Assembly: GCF_031583065.1 (NCBI RefSeq)
Contig: NZ_CP134053.1
Coordinates: 7,047,001-7,111,000 of the forward strand
Direction: 5' to 3'
Source of the DNA: Streptomyces sp. CGMCC 4.7035
GTDB taxonomy: Bacteria > Actinomycetota > Actinomycetes > Streptomycetales > Streptomycetaceae
Length of the DNA stretch: 64,000 nucleotides
Shown: piece by piece, positions 14,368 through 21,520 of the stretch
How the letters are laid out: every line of letters begins with the position of its first letter
How positions within the stretch are numbered: position 1 is the first letter of the stretch
The notes under the pieces: generated by a model
The model's database searches: none
What the model was told of the DNA's origin: nothing
Seen by the model: only the letters and a program-made list of their open reading frames with translations
Position numbers and translations under genes: made by a program

Positions 14368-16596
14368 CTATCCGGCGTCCCGCTTCTTGTTGCGCTCCGT
14401 AATCGCGGTGGCGATGTCGTCGCGCTTGATGCCGCGCTTGTTGACCTGTTCGCCGTCGATGCGCCGACTGATCTGCACGGTGCCGATACCGAACGGCTTG
14501 AGCGCGGCGGTGAGCGCTTCCGCCTTGGGCTTGGGCTCCAACTCCGCCCACGGCCCGTAGACCTCCGGGCGCAGGTCAGCAAGCCGGTCCACAACCGTCT
14601 CCGACCACACCTTGGCCTCGCCCTTGCCGAGCACGGCCGCGACGTCGTCAAGGATCGTCGCGGACGTCTCCGGCGCCGGGGCCTCGCCCACCGCGTCACC
14701 CGACAGCGTGCCCTCCGCCTCCCGCAGCGCTGCCGCGCGGGTCAGGATGCGGTCCGCGTCGCGGCCGTCGGCGAGGTAGGTGCGCACGATCCCGGCATCG
14801 TCGGACATGCCCTTGAGCAGACCCACGCCCTTGTGGGACTTCAGCAGCTTGGACGCGTCCAAGCCCTCCGAGTACGACCCGGCACCGAGGATGACATCGG
14901 AGACGTGCAGGGAGCCGACCCGCAGCGCGAACCGGGCCTGATGCTGGTCACGCAGCTCCGACGGGCACGCCTTGTCGTCCGGCTTCTGCGTCGCCGTCAT
15001 CACCGAGACACCGACCGCCGGGGCGACCCGGGCGAGGTAGACCATCAGAGACAGGATTTCCTTGCCGTGCTCGGGGTGGGTCAGGTACTCCTGCACCTCG
15101 TCCACCACGAACAGCGTGAGCGGCATGTTCAGCTTCTTGTCCCGGCTGATCTCCGGGGTGAGCTTGCCCTCAGGGCAGACGTGCAACGGCAGTTCAGACA
15201 GCCGGTGGTACCGGTCTTCGACGTCCGCCTTCAGCTCCCGCAGCGAGGTCAGCAGATGCTGAACCGGGTCGACCCCGTTCTTCGGCACAATGCCGAACCC
15301 GATGCGGTGGGCGACCTTGGCGAACGTGCGCCAGTCCGGGGACGCCTTGCCGTCGAACACGTACAGGCGCACGTACGGGTCCAACGCGGCGGCGAGCGCG
15401 ATCGTGCGGGCAGAGAACGTCTTGCCCTGACGCGGCACGGCGCCTACCAGCAGCGACAGCCACAGCATGGTGGCCATGACCGGGTTGCCCCGCTCGTCGA
15501 CACCCCACGGGAACGGCTTCCAGAAGTCCACCCGCGTCGCCCCCAACAGCGGGGACTTGCCCGACGGCACGGCGAGCGGGTCACGGTCGGCGATCCAGTA
15601 CGACACCCGCCGCCCGCTCGTCTCGTCCTTGTCGAGGAAGAGCTGAGTCGGGGCGATGTCCATACCGGAGGCGAGCCGGGCGTGAGCCTTCATCGCGTCC
15701 TCGAACGTCTTGCCGTACGGCAGATCCACGACCACGCGCCAGCCGTCGCCGTCCCGGCCGATCGGCCGCGGGAAGGCGATCGTCTGATCCTTGGTGGTCA
15801 GCCCGGATGCCTCGTGTGCGCGGATGACGATGTCAGAGGACAGCCGCCGCTTGCGGAACGTCACCTTGGCCATGTCGATGAGCGGCCGGTCCGCCGGCGC
15901 GCCGACCACACCGAGGGTGGTGGTCAGTGTCGCCACGGCCAGCATGAGCAGCCACGACGGGGCCATGACGTACAGGGTCAGCGCGGCGGCCAGACCGACG
16001 AAACCGGCGATCGTCGCCACGATCCCCCGCAGCCGGACGCGGTCGTTGCGCTGCCGCGACAGCTTCAGGTACTCCGCCGCGTCCTCGTTCGCCACGGAGG
16101 CAAGCCGCAGCGTCTTGCCCTCAGCGTCGAACACCCACCGGCCGATCGCGGCGGACCACCGCCACGCGCCGCGCGGCGAGTACATGCAGATCTTCGGCGT
16201 GTAGACCAGCGGCAGGCGCACGGCGTGGTAGCCGACCACGGCCGAGTAGTGCCGGATCGCCCACTTGCGGACGGCCGTGCGCTGGTCAGGGAGCTTCACC
16301 CAGTCCGGCAGCACCGGCAGACGTGCCTTGTCCTTGGCTTCCATCCATTCCGCGACCGAGGGCGGGTAGACCTCGCGTGGCGGGTCGACCGGCGCCCCCT
16401 CGCTCAGCCCTTCGGCCTCCGGGTCGTCGGTGTCGGGGAGTTCGGCCTCCCACTCCCCCGGCTTCACCACGCCCTCGCTCGGGGCGGTCGGGTCGGGGTC
16501 GGTCTTCTTCTTCAGCGGGAACGGCACGATGTCGGCCGTCGGCTGTTCGGTGCCCTCCGGGTCCTCCGGGGGCGGGAAGGCGGTGGTTTCCGTCAC
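14368..16596 (-). CDS. FtsK/SpoIIIE-like DNA translocase, TraB-type conjugation protein
   Basis: 742 residues from GTG 16596. A soluble acidic N-terminus (1-100) precedes two transmembrane helices at about 191-232, then a FtsK-like motor with Walker A GAVPRQGKT (about 385-393) and Walker B LTLFVVDE (about 493-500), followed by MTATQKP and the RFALRVGS region of the FtsK/HerA fold. The C-terminal ~60 residues (ALTAALKPFGIGTVQISRRI...) look like a winged helix, as in TraB, where it recognises clt repeats. TraB proteins form hexameric pores that move double-stranded DNA between mycelia without relaxase. It is downstream of the RRQRL gene and a long stem-loop, and upstream of the palindrome cluster. 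Confidence 0.9.
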   Translation of the reverse strand: MTETTAFPPPEDPEGTEQPTADIVPFPLKKKTDPDPTAPSEGVVKPGEWEAELPDTDDPEAEGLSEGAPVDPPREVYPPSVAEWMEAKDKARLPVLPDWVKLPDQRTAVRKWAIRHYSAVVGYHAVRLPLVYTPKICMYSPRGAWRWSAAIGRWVFDAEGKTLRLASVANEDAAEYLKLSRQRNDRVRLRGIVATIAGFVGLAAALTLYVMAPSWLLMLAVATLTTTLGVVGAPADRPLIDMAKVTFRKRRLSSDIVIRAHEASGLTTKDQTIAFPRPIGRDGDGWRVVVDLPYGKTFEDAMKAHARLASGMDIAPTQLFLDKDETSGRRVSYWIADRDPLAVPSGKSPLLGATRVDFWKPFPWGVDERGNPVMATMLWLSLLVGAVPRQGKTFSARTIALAAALDPYVRLYVFDGKASPDWRTFAKVAHRIGFGIVPKNGVDPVQHLLTSLRELKADVEDRYHRLSELPLHVCPEGKLTPEISRDKKLNMPLTLFVVDEVQEYLTHPEHGKEILSLMVYLARVAPAVGVSVMTATQKPDDKACPSELRDQHQARFALRVGSLHVSDVILGAGSYSEGLDASKLLKSHKGVGLLKGMSDDAGIVRTYLADGRDADRILTRAAALREAEGTLSGDAVGEAPAPETSATILDDVAAVLGKGEAKVWSETVVDRLADLRPEVYGPWAELEPKPKAEALTAALKPFGIGTVQISRRIDGEQVNKRGIKRDDIATAITERNKKRDAG

Positions 16597-16623
16597 GATG
16601 TACGCACTCCTTCGGGAGTCGAA

Positions 16624-16664
16624 GGGTCCGGCCGGCTTGCTGTGGAAGGTGGGCGGCCGGACCC
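16624..16664 (-). promoter_or_regulatory. 11-bp stem, 19-nt loop hairpin in the traB-like leader
   Basis: GGGTCCGGCCG (16624-16634) pairs perfectly with CGGCCGGACCC (16654-16664) around a 19-nt loop. It lies between the RRQRL stop (16679) and the traB-like start (16596). Stem and loop sizes equal those of the three-copy leader element, though the loop sequence differs. It may be a terminator/attenuator. Confidence 0.6.
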
Positions 16665-16678
16665 GGGTTCGGGGTGGT

Positions 16679-17062
16679 TCAAGCAGCGCGCTGTTCCTCG
16701 GGATAGGCGCAGGTCACGCAGGTTCCGAGCGTGGGCGGGATGACGTATCCGGCGTCCCGGCGGCACTCGGGGCAGCGGCGGCGGGCGGCATTGGCCTTGG
16801 CGAGTGCCGCCCACCTCGCCGGGGTCATCGGCCGCACAGGGCGAGCGAGGTCGACGCGGTACAGGTACGCGGTGAGCGGTTCGCGCCGACGGCGCGGCCT
16901 GAGGATCTGTGCCGCGATGTCCTGACCTCCCGGCCGCAGTCCACGGATGCGGAGTTGGCGGCGGGTGGCCATGCCGTCGGGGGCGTAGCGCCACGGGTAG
17001 GTGGGGATGCCGAAGCGCTCGCCGGCAGGGTCGAAGCAGTCGGCGAGGGTCAGCCGGCTCAC
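16679..17062 (-). CDS. RRQRL-motif zinc-binding protein
   Basis: 127 residues, GTG 17062 overlapping the upstream stop as GTGA. The sequence has PTYPWRYAPDGMATRRQLRIRGLRPGG, the RRQL/RRQRL box that names this family, a middle block RPMTPARWAALAKANAARRR, and two CxxC pairs (CPECRR and CVTCAYP) that should bind zinc. The family is common in Streptomyces plasmids and AICEs near tra genes; its biochemical role is not known to me. Confidence 0.82.
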   Translation of the reverse strand: MSRLTLADCFDPAGERFGIPTYPWRYAPDGMATRRQLRIRGLRPGGQDIAAQILRPRRRREPLTAYLYRVDLARPVRPMTPARWAALAKANAARRRCPECRRDAGYVIPPTLGTCVTCAYPEEQRAA

Positions 17063-18201
17063 GCGGCTTCGGCGCCGTCGGCGGCGCGCTCAGCGAGGAT
17101 CGTGTCCCGCAGCATCCGCGCGTTCGCCGGCGAGGTGTGGACCTCGCGGCGGATGCCCTCTGCCGTGATCCGGCTGTCGGGCCAATCGGCGGTCGCGGTG
17201 CGGGCCTCAGCGAGCAACTGATCCGTCGTGCGCTTCGGCCGGGGCGAGCGGGCCACGTCGGGAACCCGGCCGGTCGCCCGACGAGATCGGGGGGAGTCGA
17301 CCGCCACCGCCCCCCGTCCGGCCGGGGCGGGGTCGACGCTCACCGGGGCGACCGGCGAGACGATCGCCGGGACCGGCTTGAAGGGAAGCGTCGGCTTCAT
17401 GAAGTCGACCGCCACCGGATCGGGCGCAGGGAATCGGGTCAGCACGACCGACGGCGCCGGGGTCGATTCCCGCAGGTCAGCCGTAGACCGATTCCTCATG
17501 GTATCGGTAGATTCCTCCGTATTCGTTCCCGCTTCGGGGATCGGGGCGAGGGCGGGGGCAGTGCCGCCGAACATCGACGCGAGCGCGGCGTCCGCACCGT
17601 CGGTGATCCGGTCGCGCTGGACATTCAGCAGCCTCGATCCGAGCGCCGCGTCCCCAACCCCGACCTTGCGGGCCAGACGCCACGACGCCCGATCGGACCG
17701 CTTCCGCACCCGGTCGACCGGGTGATGAGCGGCACGCGCCCGGTGGTAGGCGAGGGCCTGCACGATGTCGGCGGTGCGCCGCTCGTTCTCCGCGTCGCGG
17801 CCGTCGGTGTGGACGACGATCCGGCGGGCGAGAAACGCCATGCCCTCCGCCGACACGGACATGCCCATAGGGGTCAGGGCGTAGATCACGGTCCGCCCAG
17901 GGTCCGGCGCGGACATGGCGCCCATGACGGCAGCGGCGGCCGGCAGCGCCCACAGGCCGATCCGTACGACGCGCGGCGAGGACTGACCCAGCATGGTCAA
18001 CCCCAGCAGGACCAGGGCGAGAACGGCCGTGGCGCCCTCACCGGCACCGAGCGCGCCAAGCGCGGTCCCCGTGCCGTAGGCGTGCCCGATGTTGCTGTAC
18101 GTACCGATGCCGCCGATCACGCCCGTGGCGAGCATCGGCACGAACGCGGCCGTCAGGACACCAATCTGAACCTTCGTCAGAGGCTTGCGGGTCTCACTCA
18201 T
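17059..18201 (-). CDS. transfer-associated membrane protein (DUF2637-like)
   Basis: 380 residues from ATG 18201. About residues 10-110 form four hydrophobic helices (QIGVLTAAFVPMLATGVIGG, ATAVLALVLLGLTMLG, VVRIGLWALPAAAAVMGAMS and a weaker fourth), followed by a long cytoplasmic Pro/Ala/Arg-rich linker and a C-terminal helical block (TTDQLLAEARTATADWPDSR, ITAEGIRREVHTSPANARML) that reads like a helix-turn-helix. This plan, membrane domain plus DNA-binding tail, is typical of SpdB/TraSA-type proteins encoded next to traB in Streptomyces elements. Its start and stop overlap both neighbours (ATGA and GTGA). Confidence 0.72.
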   Translation of the reverse strand: MSETRKPLTKVQIGVLTAAFVPMLATGVIGGIGTYSNIGHAYGTGTALGALGAGEGATAVLALVLLGLTMLGQSSPRVVRIGLWALPAAAAVMGAMSAPDPGRTVIYALTPMGMSVSAEGMAFLARRIVVHTDGRDAENERRTADIVQALAYHRARAAHHPVDRVRKRSDRASWRLARKVGVGDAALGSRLLNVQRDRITDGADAALASMFGGTAPALAPIPEAGTNTEESTDTMRNRSTADLRESTPAPSVVLTRFPAPDPVAVDFMKPTLPFKPVPAIVSPVAPVSVDPAPAGRGAVAVDSPRSRRATGRVPDVARSPRPKRTTDQLLAEARTATADWPDSRITAEGIRREVHTSPANARMLRDTILAERAADGAEAA

Positions 18202-18494
18202 GCCGCTTCCCCCGTCCCCGGCCGGTAGCCGCGAGCGGCGCGCAGGAACGGCACCGTACGGGTCAGCGCGTCGGCGTACAGGGCGTCCCAACCGGCGATC
18301 TCGTCACCGGCCTCCGCCTCCGCCCGCAGGTCGGCGAGGATGTCACGCGCCGCGTCCTCACGGGCGGCACGCTCGCCGTCCGTCTCGAACTCCAGCGGAC
18401 CCCGGAACAGGTCGACATCGATACCGAGCGCCAGTTCCGCAAACTCGATGTCGCCGTGCGCTTCCTGGCCGGCGACGAAAGTGCACATACGCAT
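18198..18494 (-). CDS. first gene of the transfer operon, unknown function
   Basis: 98 residues, ATG 18494, 8 nt after AGGAGAG. It is acidic, helical, without recognised motifs; VDLFRGPLEFETDGERAAREDAARDILADLRAEAEAG looks like one long amphipathic helix. It leads the coupled operon of membrane protein, RRQRL and TraB-like genes, and copy C of the stem-loop element is in its leader. I do not recognise the family. Confidence 0.68.
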   Translation of the reverse strand: MRMCTFVAGQEAHGDIEFAELALGIDVDLFRGPLEFETDGERAAREDAARDILADLRAEAEAGDEIAGWDALYADALTRTVPFLRAARGYRPGTGEAA

Positions 18495-18512
18495 GGTGGA
18501 TCTCTCCTTGAA

Positions 18513-18569
18513 CGTCGGGATGGGCGACCAGGCGCGGCGGGCTGTCCTGTCCGGGAGTGCCGCCGCGCC
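18513..18569 (-). promoter_or_regulatory. covarying stem-loop leader element, copy C
   Basis: Stem GGCGCGGCGG (18531-18540) with CCGCCGCGCC (18560-18569), loop GCTGTCCTGTCCGGGAGTG identical to copy B, box CGTCGGGAT at 18513-18521, 19 nt before the ATG at 18494. The stem differs from copies A and B at paired positions only. Confidence 0.8.
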
Positions 18570-18750
18570 GGAAAACACGGGCCAAGGCTGCGAAGCAGCG
18601 GGGCTGCGGTGCGAGGTGGTGCGTTGTCTCCTTCGGGAACTCGGGCTCCCATTTCAGGCGTATGGAGACGTGACCTTTCGGTCTAAGCCCTCCGGTTGAC
18701 CAGGGGTCCGGGTCCCTCGGCCCGCTCTGTCCCGGGCCCCTTGTCGTGCA

Positions 18751-18782
18751 CTCGATCGGCTCGCCGAAGCGACCCGATCGAG
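18751..18782. terminator. long hairpin, possible terminator
   Basis: CTCGATCGG (18751-18759) pairs with CCGATCGAG (18774-18782), and an inner TCGC-CGAA-GCGA stem closes the loop, so nearly all 32 nt are paired. It directly abuts the inverted repeat at 18782. Confidence 0.55.
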
Positions 18783-18806
18783 AGGAACATGTATTACGTG
18801 TTCCTC
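18782..18806. promoter_or_regulatory. candidate operator of the AICE master regulators
   Basis: GAGGAACATGT-ATT-ACGTGTTCCTC: 11-bp arms with one mismatch and a 3-bp centre. It lies in the divergent promoter region, where the KorSA-like GntR repressor or the XRE-type activator would act. Which protein binds is not shown by the sequence. Confidence 0.6.
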
Positions 18807-18993
18807 ATCTTGCAGAGGGAGGTTCGCCCCGTCAAGCCCTTCGGCTGTTTGGAGTTCGCGCGCCCCTCGCGCTCGATGTACCTACAGAGTGGCGCCGGCG
18901 GTGACGACACTCGACTTCGCACCTGTACGACCCAGGTCGTTCTTGGCTAGCGTGAAGTCGTACCAAGTCGTCCCGAGTGAGCGGAGGTTGGAC

Positions 18994-19761
18994 GTGGCGA
19001 ACGAGCGACTACGCGGCGCGATAGTCGACTTGGGCCTGACCCTCGAGGAAGTCGCCGAACGTCTCGGCGTCGCGGCCAAGACGGTTGAACGCTGGATCAA
19101 CGATCCAGAACGCAAGCCATACCGCCGCTTCCAGTACGCCACGGCCTCACTTTTGAAGTGCGAAGTCTCGTACCTCTGGCCGGACGAACAGACATCGGCC
19201 GAAGTGACAGCCACCGGCAACGCGGAGTTGGTCAGGCTGTATCCCCACCGGTCCGTCGTGATGCAGACCCTGTGGACGAACCTGTACTCCAAGGCGAGTC
19301 GGCAGTTTGACCTACTGGTGTACTCAGGGTTCTGGCTCACCGAGGACGCGACGTTTCACCGCATCGTCAAGGAGAAAGCGGCCGACGGAGTGCCCATCCG
19401 CTTCATGCTGGGCGAACCTGACTCACAGGCAGTGGCTGTAAGGGGCGAGGACGAAGGGATCGGTGCCGCCATGGCGGCCAAGATCCGAAACGCCCTCGTC
19501 AACTACGGCCCGCTCTTCGGCCTCCCTGGTGTCGAGTTCCGCTTGCACGGCACCACGCTCTACAACTCGATCTACCGGGCTGATGACGAGATGCTGGCGA
19601 ACGGCCATCTCTACGGGGTCGGCGCCTACATGGCCCCTGTGCTTCACCTGCGGCGTGTCCCGGGCGGCGAACTCTTCGACGCCTACGCTGAGAGTGTTGA
19701 GAAGGTGTGGGAGTCGGCCCGCCCGATCTCCTCACCCGCCGATTGGGAGGGCACGCACTGA
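18994..19761 (+). CDS. pra: XRE-family regulator, Pra-like activator of the AICE
   Basis: 255 residues from GTG 18994, which follows GGAGG by 6 nt; the open frame upstream to 18889 lacks coding character. The N-terminus is a Cro/XRE helix-turn-helix (LGLTLEEVAERLGVAAKTVERWIN, about 10-40), then a C-terminal domain with GVPIRFMLGEPDS and RLHGTTLYNSIYRADDEMLANGHLYG that resembles the phospholipase-D-like fold used in this regulator family, without an HKD pair. From memory, AICEs carry pra, nud and mdp as a conserved set, with Pra activating replication and transfer in pSAM2. The stop overlaps the Nudix start as TGATG, so the two are coupled. Confidence 0.78.
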   Translation: MANERLRGAIVDLGLTLEEVAERLGVAAKTVERWINDPERKPYRRFQYATASLLKCEVSYLWPDEQTSAEVTATGNAELVRLYPHRSVVMQTLWTNLYSKASRQFDLLVYSGFWLTEDATFHRIVKEKAADGVPIRFMLGEPDSQAVAVRGEDEGIGAAMAAKIRNALVNYGPLFGLPGVEFRLHGTTLYNSIYRADDEMLANGHLYGVGAYMAPVLHLRRVPGGELFDAYAESVEKVWESARPISSPADWEGTH

Positions 19762-20234
19762 TGAGCCGGATTGACTACTTCCGCGACCCGAACGCCCCAA
19801 AAGCCAACTCGGTGGTCCCCTCGGTGACGGCAGTGGTGCGAGACGATGCGGGACGCCTGTTGCTCATCCACAAGACGGACAACGACCTTTGGGCCTTGCC
19901 CGGTGGCGGCCACGACATCGGCGAACGCATCGCTGACACGGTCGTTCGCGAGGTCCGGGAAGAGACCGGTATCGACGTTGAGGTAGACAACATCGTGGGG
20001 CTCTACACCGACCCTCAACACGTGTTGGCGTACGACGACGGCGAGGTCCGGCAACAGTTCTCCATCTGCTTCCGGGCCCACCCGGTCGGCGGTTCCCTAC
20101 GCACAAGTAGCGAGTCGAAAGAGGTCCGCTGGATTGATCCGGCGGACCTTGACGGACTGGACATCCACCCCTCGATGATGCTGCGTATCAGGCACGGCCT
20201 TGATGATGCGCAGCGAGAGCCCTACATCGGCTGA
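19761..20234 (+). CDS. nud: NUDIX hydrolase
   Basis: 157 residues. A full Nudix box, consensus GX5EX7REUXEEXGU, lies at residues 49-71 (GGGHDIGERIADTV then VREVREETGI), with all metal-binding Glu present. Nudix enzymes hydrolyse nucleoside diphosphates linked to another group. In AICEs a Nudix gene is paired with pra and an HD-domain gene, and a signalling-nucleotide role has been suggested. It is coupled to pra by TGATG, and its 3' end overlaps that of the convergent HD gene by 13 bp. Confidence 0.92.
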   Translation: MSRIDYFRDPNAPKANSVVPSVTAVVRDDAGRLLLIHKTDNDLWALPGGGHDIGERIADTVVREVREETGIDVEVDNIVGLYTDPQHVLAYDDGEVRQQFSICFRAHPVGGSLRTSSESKEVRWIDPADLDGLDIHPSMMLRIRHGLDDAQREPYIG

Positions 20235-20791
20235 CCGCCAACGGAGACTTCCGCTATTCGATCCCCGACGCGCTTCGACGCTGCATGGATCTCGGGGGCC
20301 GCGCGCTGGATGAACCGCCCGACGATCGTGTCCGGGCCGTATCGCTGCACGATCTCATCCAGCCGCTCAGCCGGCGTCGTCTGCGTCCCGTCCGGCGTCG
20401 TCGTCATGTCGCAGAACAGCAAGGCGTCTACCAGGTCGGGACGCTCTAGCTCGAACTCACTCTCAAGCTCCTGACGAAGTCCGCGTTCCTCCGCCTCCAG
20501 CAAGGCACAGGAGTGATGCGCCACGAGACGAACAACCCGTTCGTCTGCACCTTCCTGATCCCTGAGGAACCGCGCGCCGTCCAAGGGATGGAAGCCCGTG
20601 GCAGCAATGGCCGGCGAGTAGCCGATGTCATGCAGCACGGCCGCCGCTTCCAACAGTTCCGCTTCGTCCCCCAGGATCGGGCTCAGGGAGCGAGCGCGCT
20701 TGGCGACCCCGAGTGAGTGCGCCCACCGGCGCGGAAGCGGATCGGAGAGTAGCGATTCAGAGAGCGCGTACGCCCACTCAGTCAGTCCCAT
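20222..20791 (-). CDS. mdp: HD-domain metal-dependent phosphohydrolase
   Basis: 189 residues from ATG 20791 (a TTG at 20800 is also possible; neither has a strong Shine-Dalgarno). The HD signature is present: RRWAHSL with the first His, then VLHDIGY with the HD pair, then AHHSC as the fourth ligand. Such enzymes hydrolyse nucleotides or cyclic dinucleotides. It is the mdp member of the conserved AICE pra-nud-mdp set and lies 11 bp downstream of the GntR gene on the same strand, so repressor and phosphohydrolase are cotranscribed. Confidence 0.88.
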   Translation of the reverse strand: MGLTEWAYALSESLLSDPLPRRWAHSLGVAKRARSLSPILGDEAELLEAAAVLHDIGYSPAIAATGFHPLDGARFLRDQEGADERVVRLVAHHSCALLEAEERGLRQELESEFELERPDLVDALLFCDMTTTPDGTQTTPAERLDEIVQRYGPDTIVGRFIQRAAPEIHAASKRVGDRIAEVSVGGQPM

Positions 20792-20802
20792 GGCGGCCAA
20801 GA

Positions 20803-21249
20803 CTACGGCCGGGCGGTGGAAGCCGGGAGGGCGCGCACGGTCCGCCCCTTGCCGTGCACGGTGGCGAGCAAGCCGTTTCCCTCCATCTGGGCAAGAACAC
20901 GGCGCACAGCGGTCCGGGACGCTCCGAACCGCTCACACAGCTTCGCTTCAGACGGGTACGTATCTCCTACTGAGAGCGAGTCCTCTTTGATCACGTCCGT
21001 CATGCGCTCCACGAGCGTCCGCCGGTCACCTCCCCGGACCACGCGCCACCCGATACCGGGGGCGGACTCGACCACCCCGTCAGCTTCGAGAACCTTGAGC
21101 GCGCGGCGGATCGTGTTCCGGGAGACGCCGTGCGAGTCCATCAGGTCGGCTTCCGAGGGCAAGTTGTCCCTGCCACCCTCGGCCTGAATCTCGCCTCGCA
21201 GCGTCTCCGCAATGATCAGGTAGGTTCCGCGCGGACTGGCCTCCGGCAC
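20803..21249 (-). CDS. GntR-family repressor with two tandem winged helices, KorSA-like
   Basis: 148 residues, GTG 21249 with AGGAG 5 nt upstream. Two complete GntR-type winged helices follow one another: residues about 8-70 (ETLRGEI... LPSEADLMDSHGVSRNTIRRAL) and about 78-142 (TYPSEAKLCERFGASRTAVRRVL). There is no effector domain. GntR repressors such as KorSA of pSAM2 silence pra and keep the element integrated. A single chain with two DNA-binding domains could bind an inverted repeat without dimerising. Leads the mdp gene; divergent from the DUF262 cargo gene. Confidence 0.86.
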   Translation of the reverse strand: MPEASPRGTYLIIAETLRGEIQAEGGRDNLPSEADLMDSHGVSRNTIRRALKVLEADGVVESAPGIGWRVVRGGDRRTLVERMTDVIKEDSLSVGDTYPSEAKLCERFGASRTAVRRVLAQMEGNGLLATVHGKGRTVRALPASTARP

Positions 21250-21520
21250 TTCGGCTCCTCTCGCGTCTCTCCATCGCTCACCGCCAAGGGTCCCACGACC
21301 GAGCGACCTTGCACCTTCTACAGACTGGTCATGGGTCCCGCCCCCGGACCGGCCCTCGTGTCATCGGCGGCGCCGTGCAGTTGAGCGTTTGGCACGGAAA
21401 TCATCGGTAGCCCCGCTTCGGGTATAACGCTGCGTCTACGATCGACCACGGGCCAGGGAGGCACTAGACCCCCTGGACAGCGCTACAGCAACCTGTCAAT
21501 AAGGCTGATTAGGAGATCTC
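21250..21520. promoter_or_regulatory. divergent promoter region between gntR and the DUF262 gene
   Basis: 271 bp without a gene. A TATAAC -10-like hexamer is at 21423-21428 and a hairpin CCAGGG/CCCTGG at 21453-21476 lies in what would be the 5' leader of the DUF262 transcript. The Shine-Dalgarno AGGAG is 5 nt before the ATG at 21521. No copy of the GAGGAACA operator is seen here. Confidence 0.5.

Larger units (their letters stand above)
18495..18993. other. divergent regulatory region between transfer operon and pra
   Basis: About 500 bp without a credible gene. It contains stem-loop copy C (18513-18569), a strong hairpin at 18751-18782 and an abutting 25-bp inverted repeat at 18782-18806. 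It must carry the promoters for the leftward transfer/replication operon and the rightward pra gene. Confidence 0.7.
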
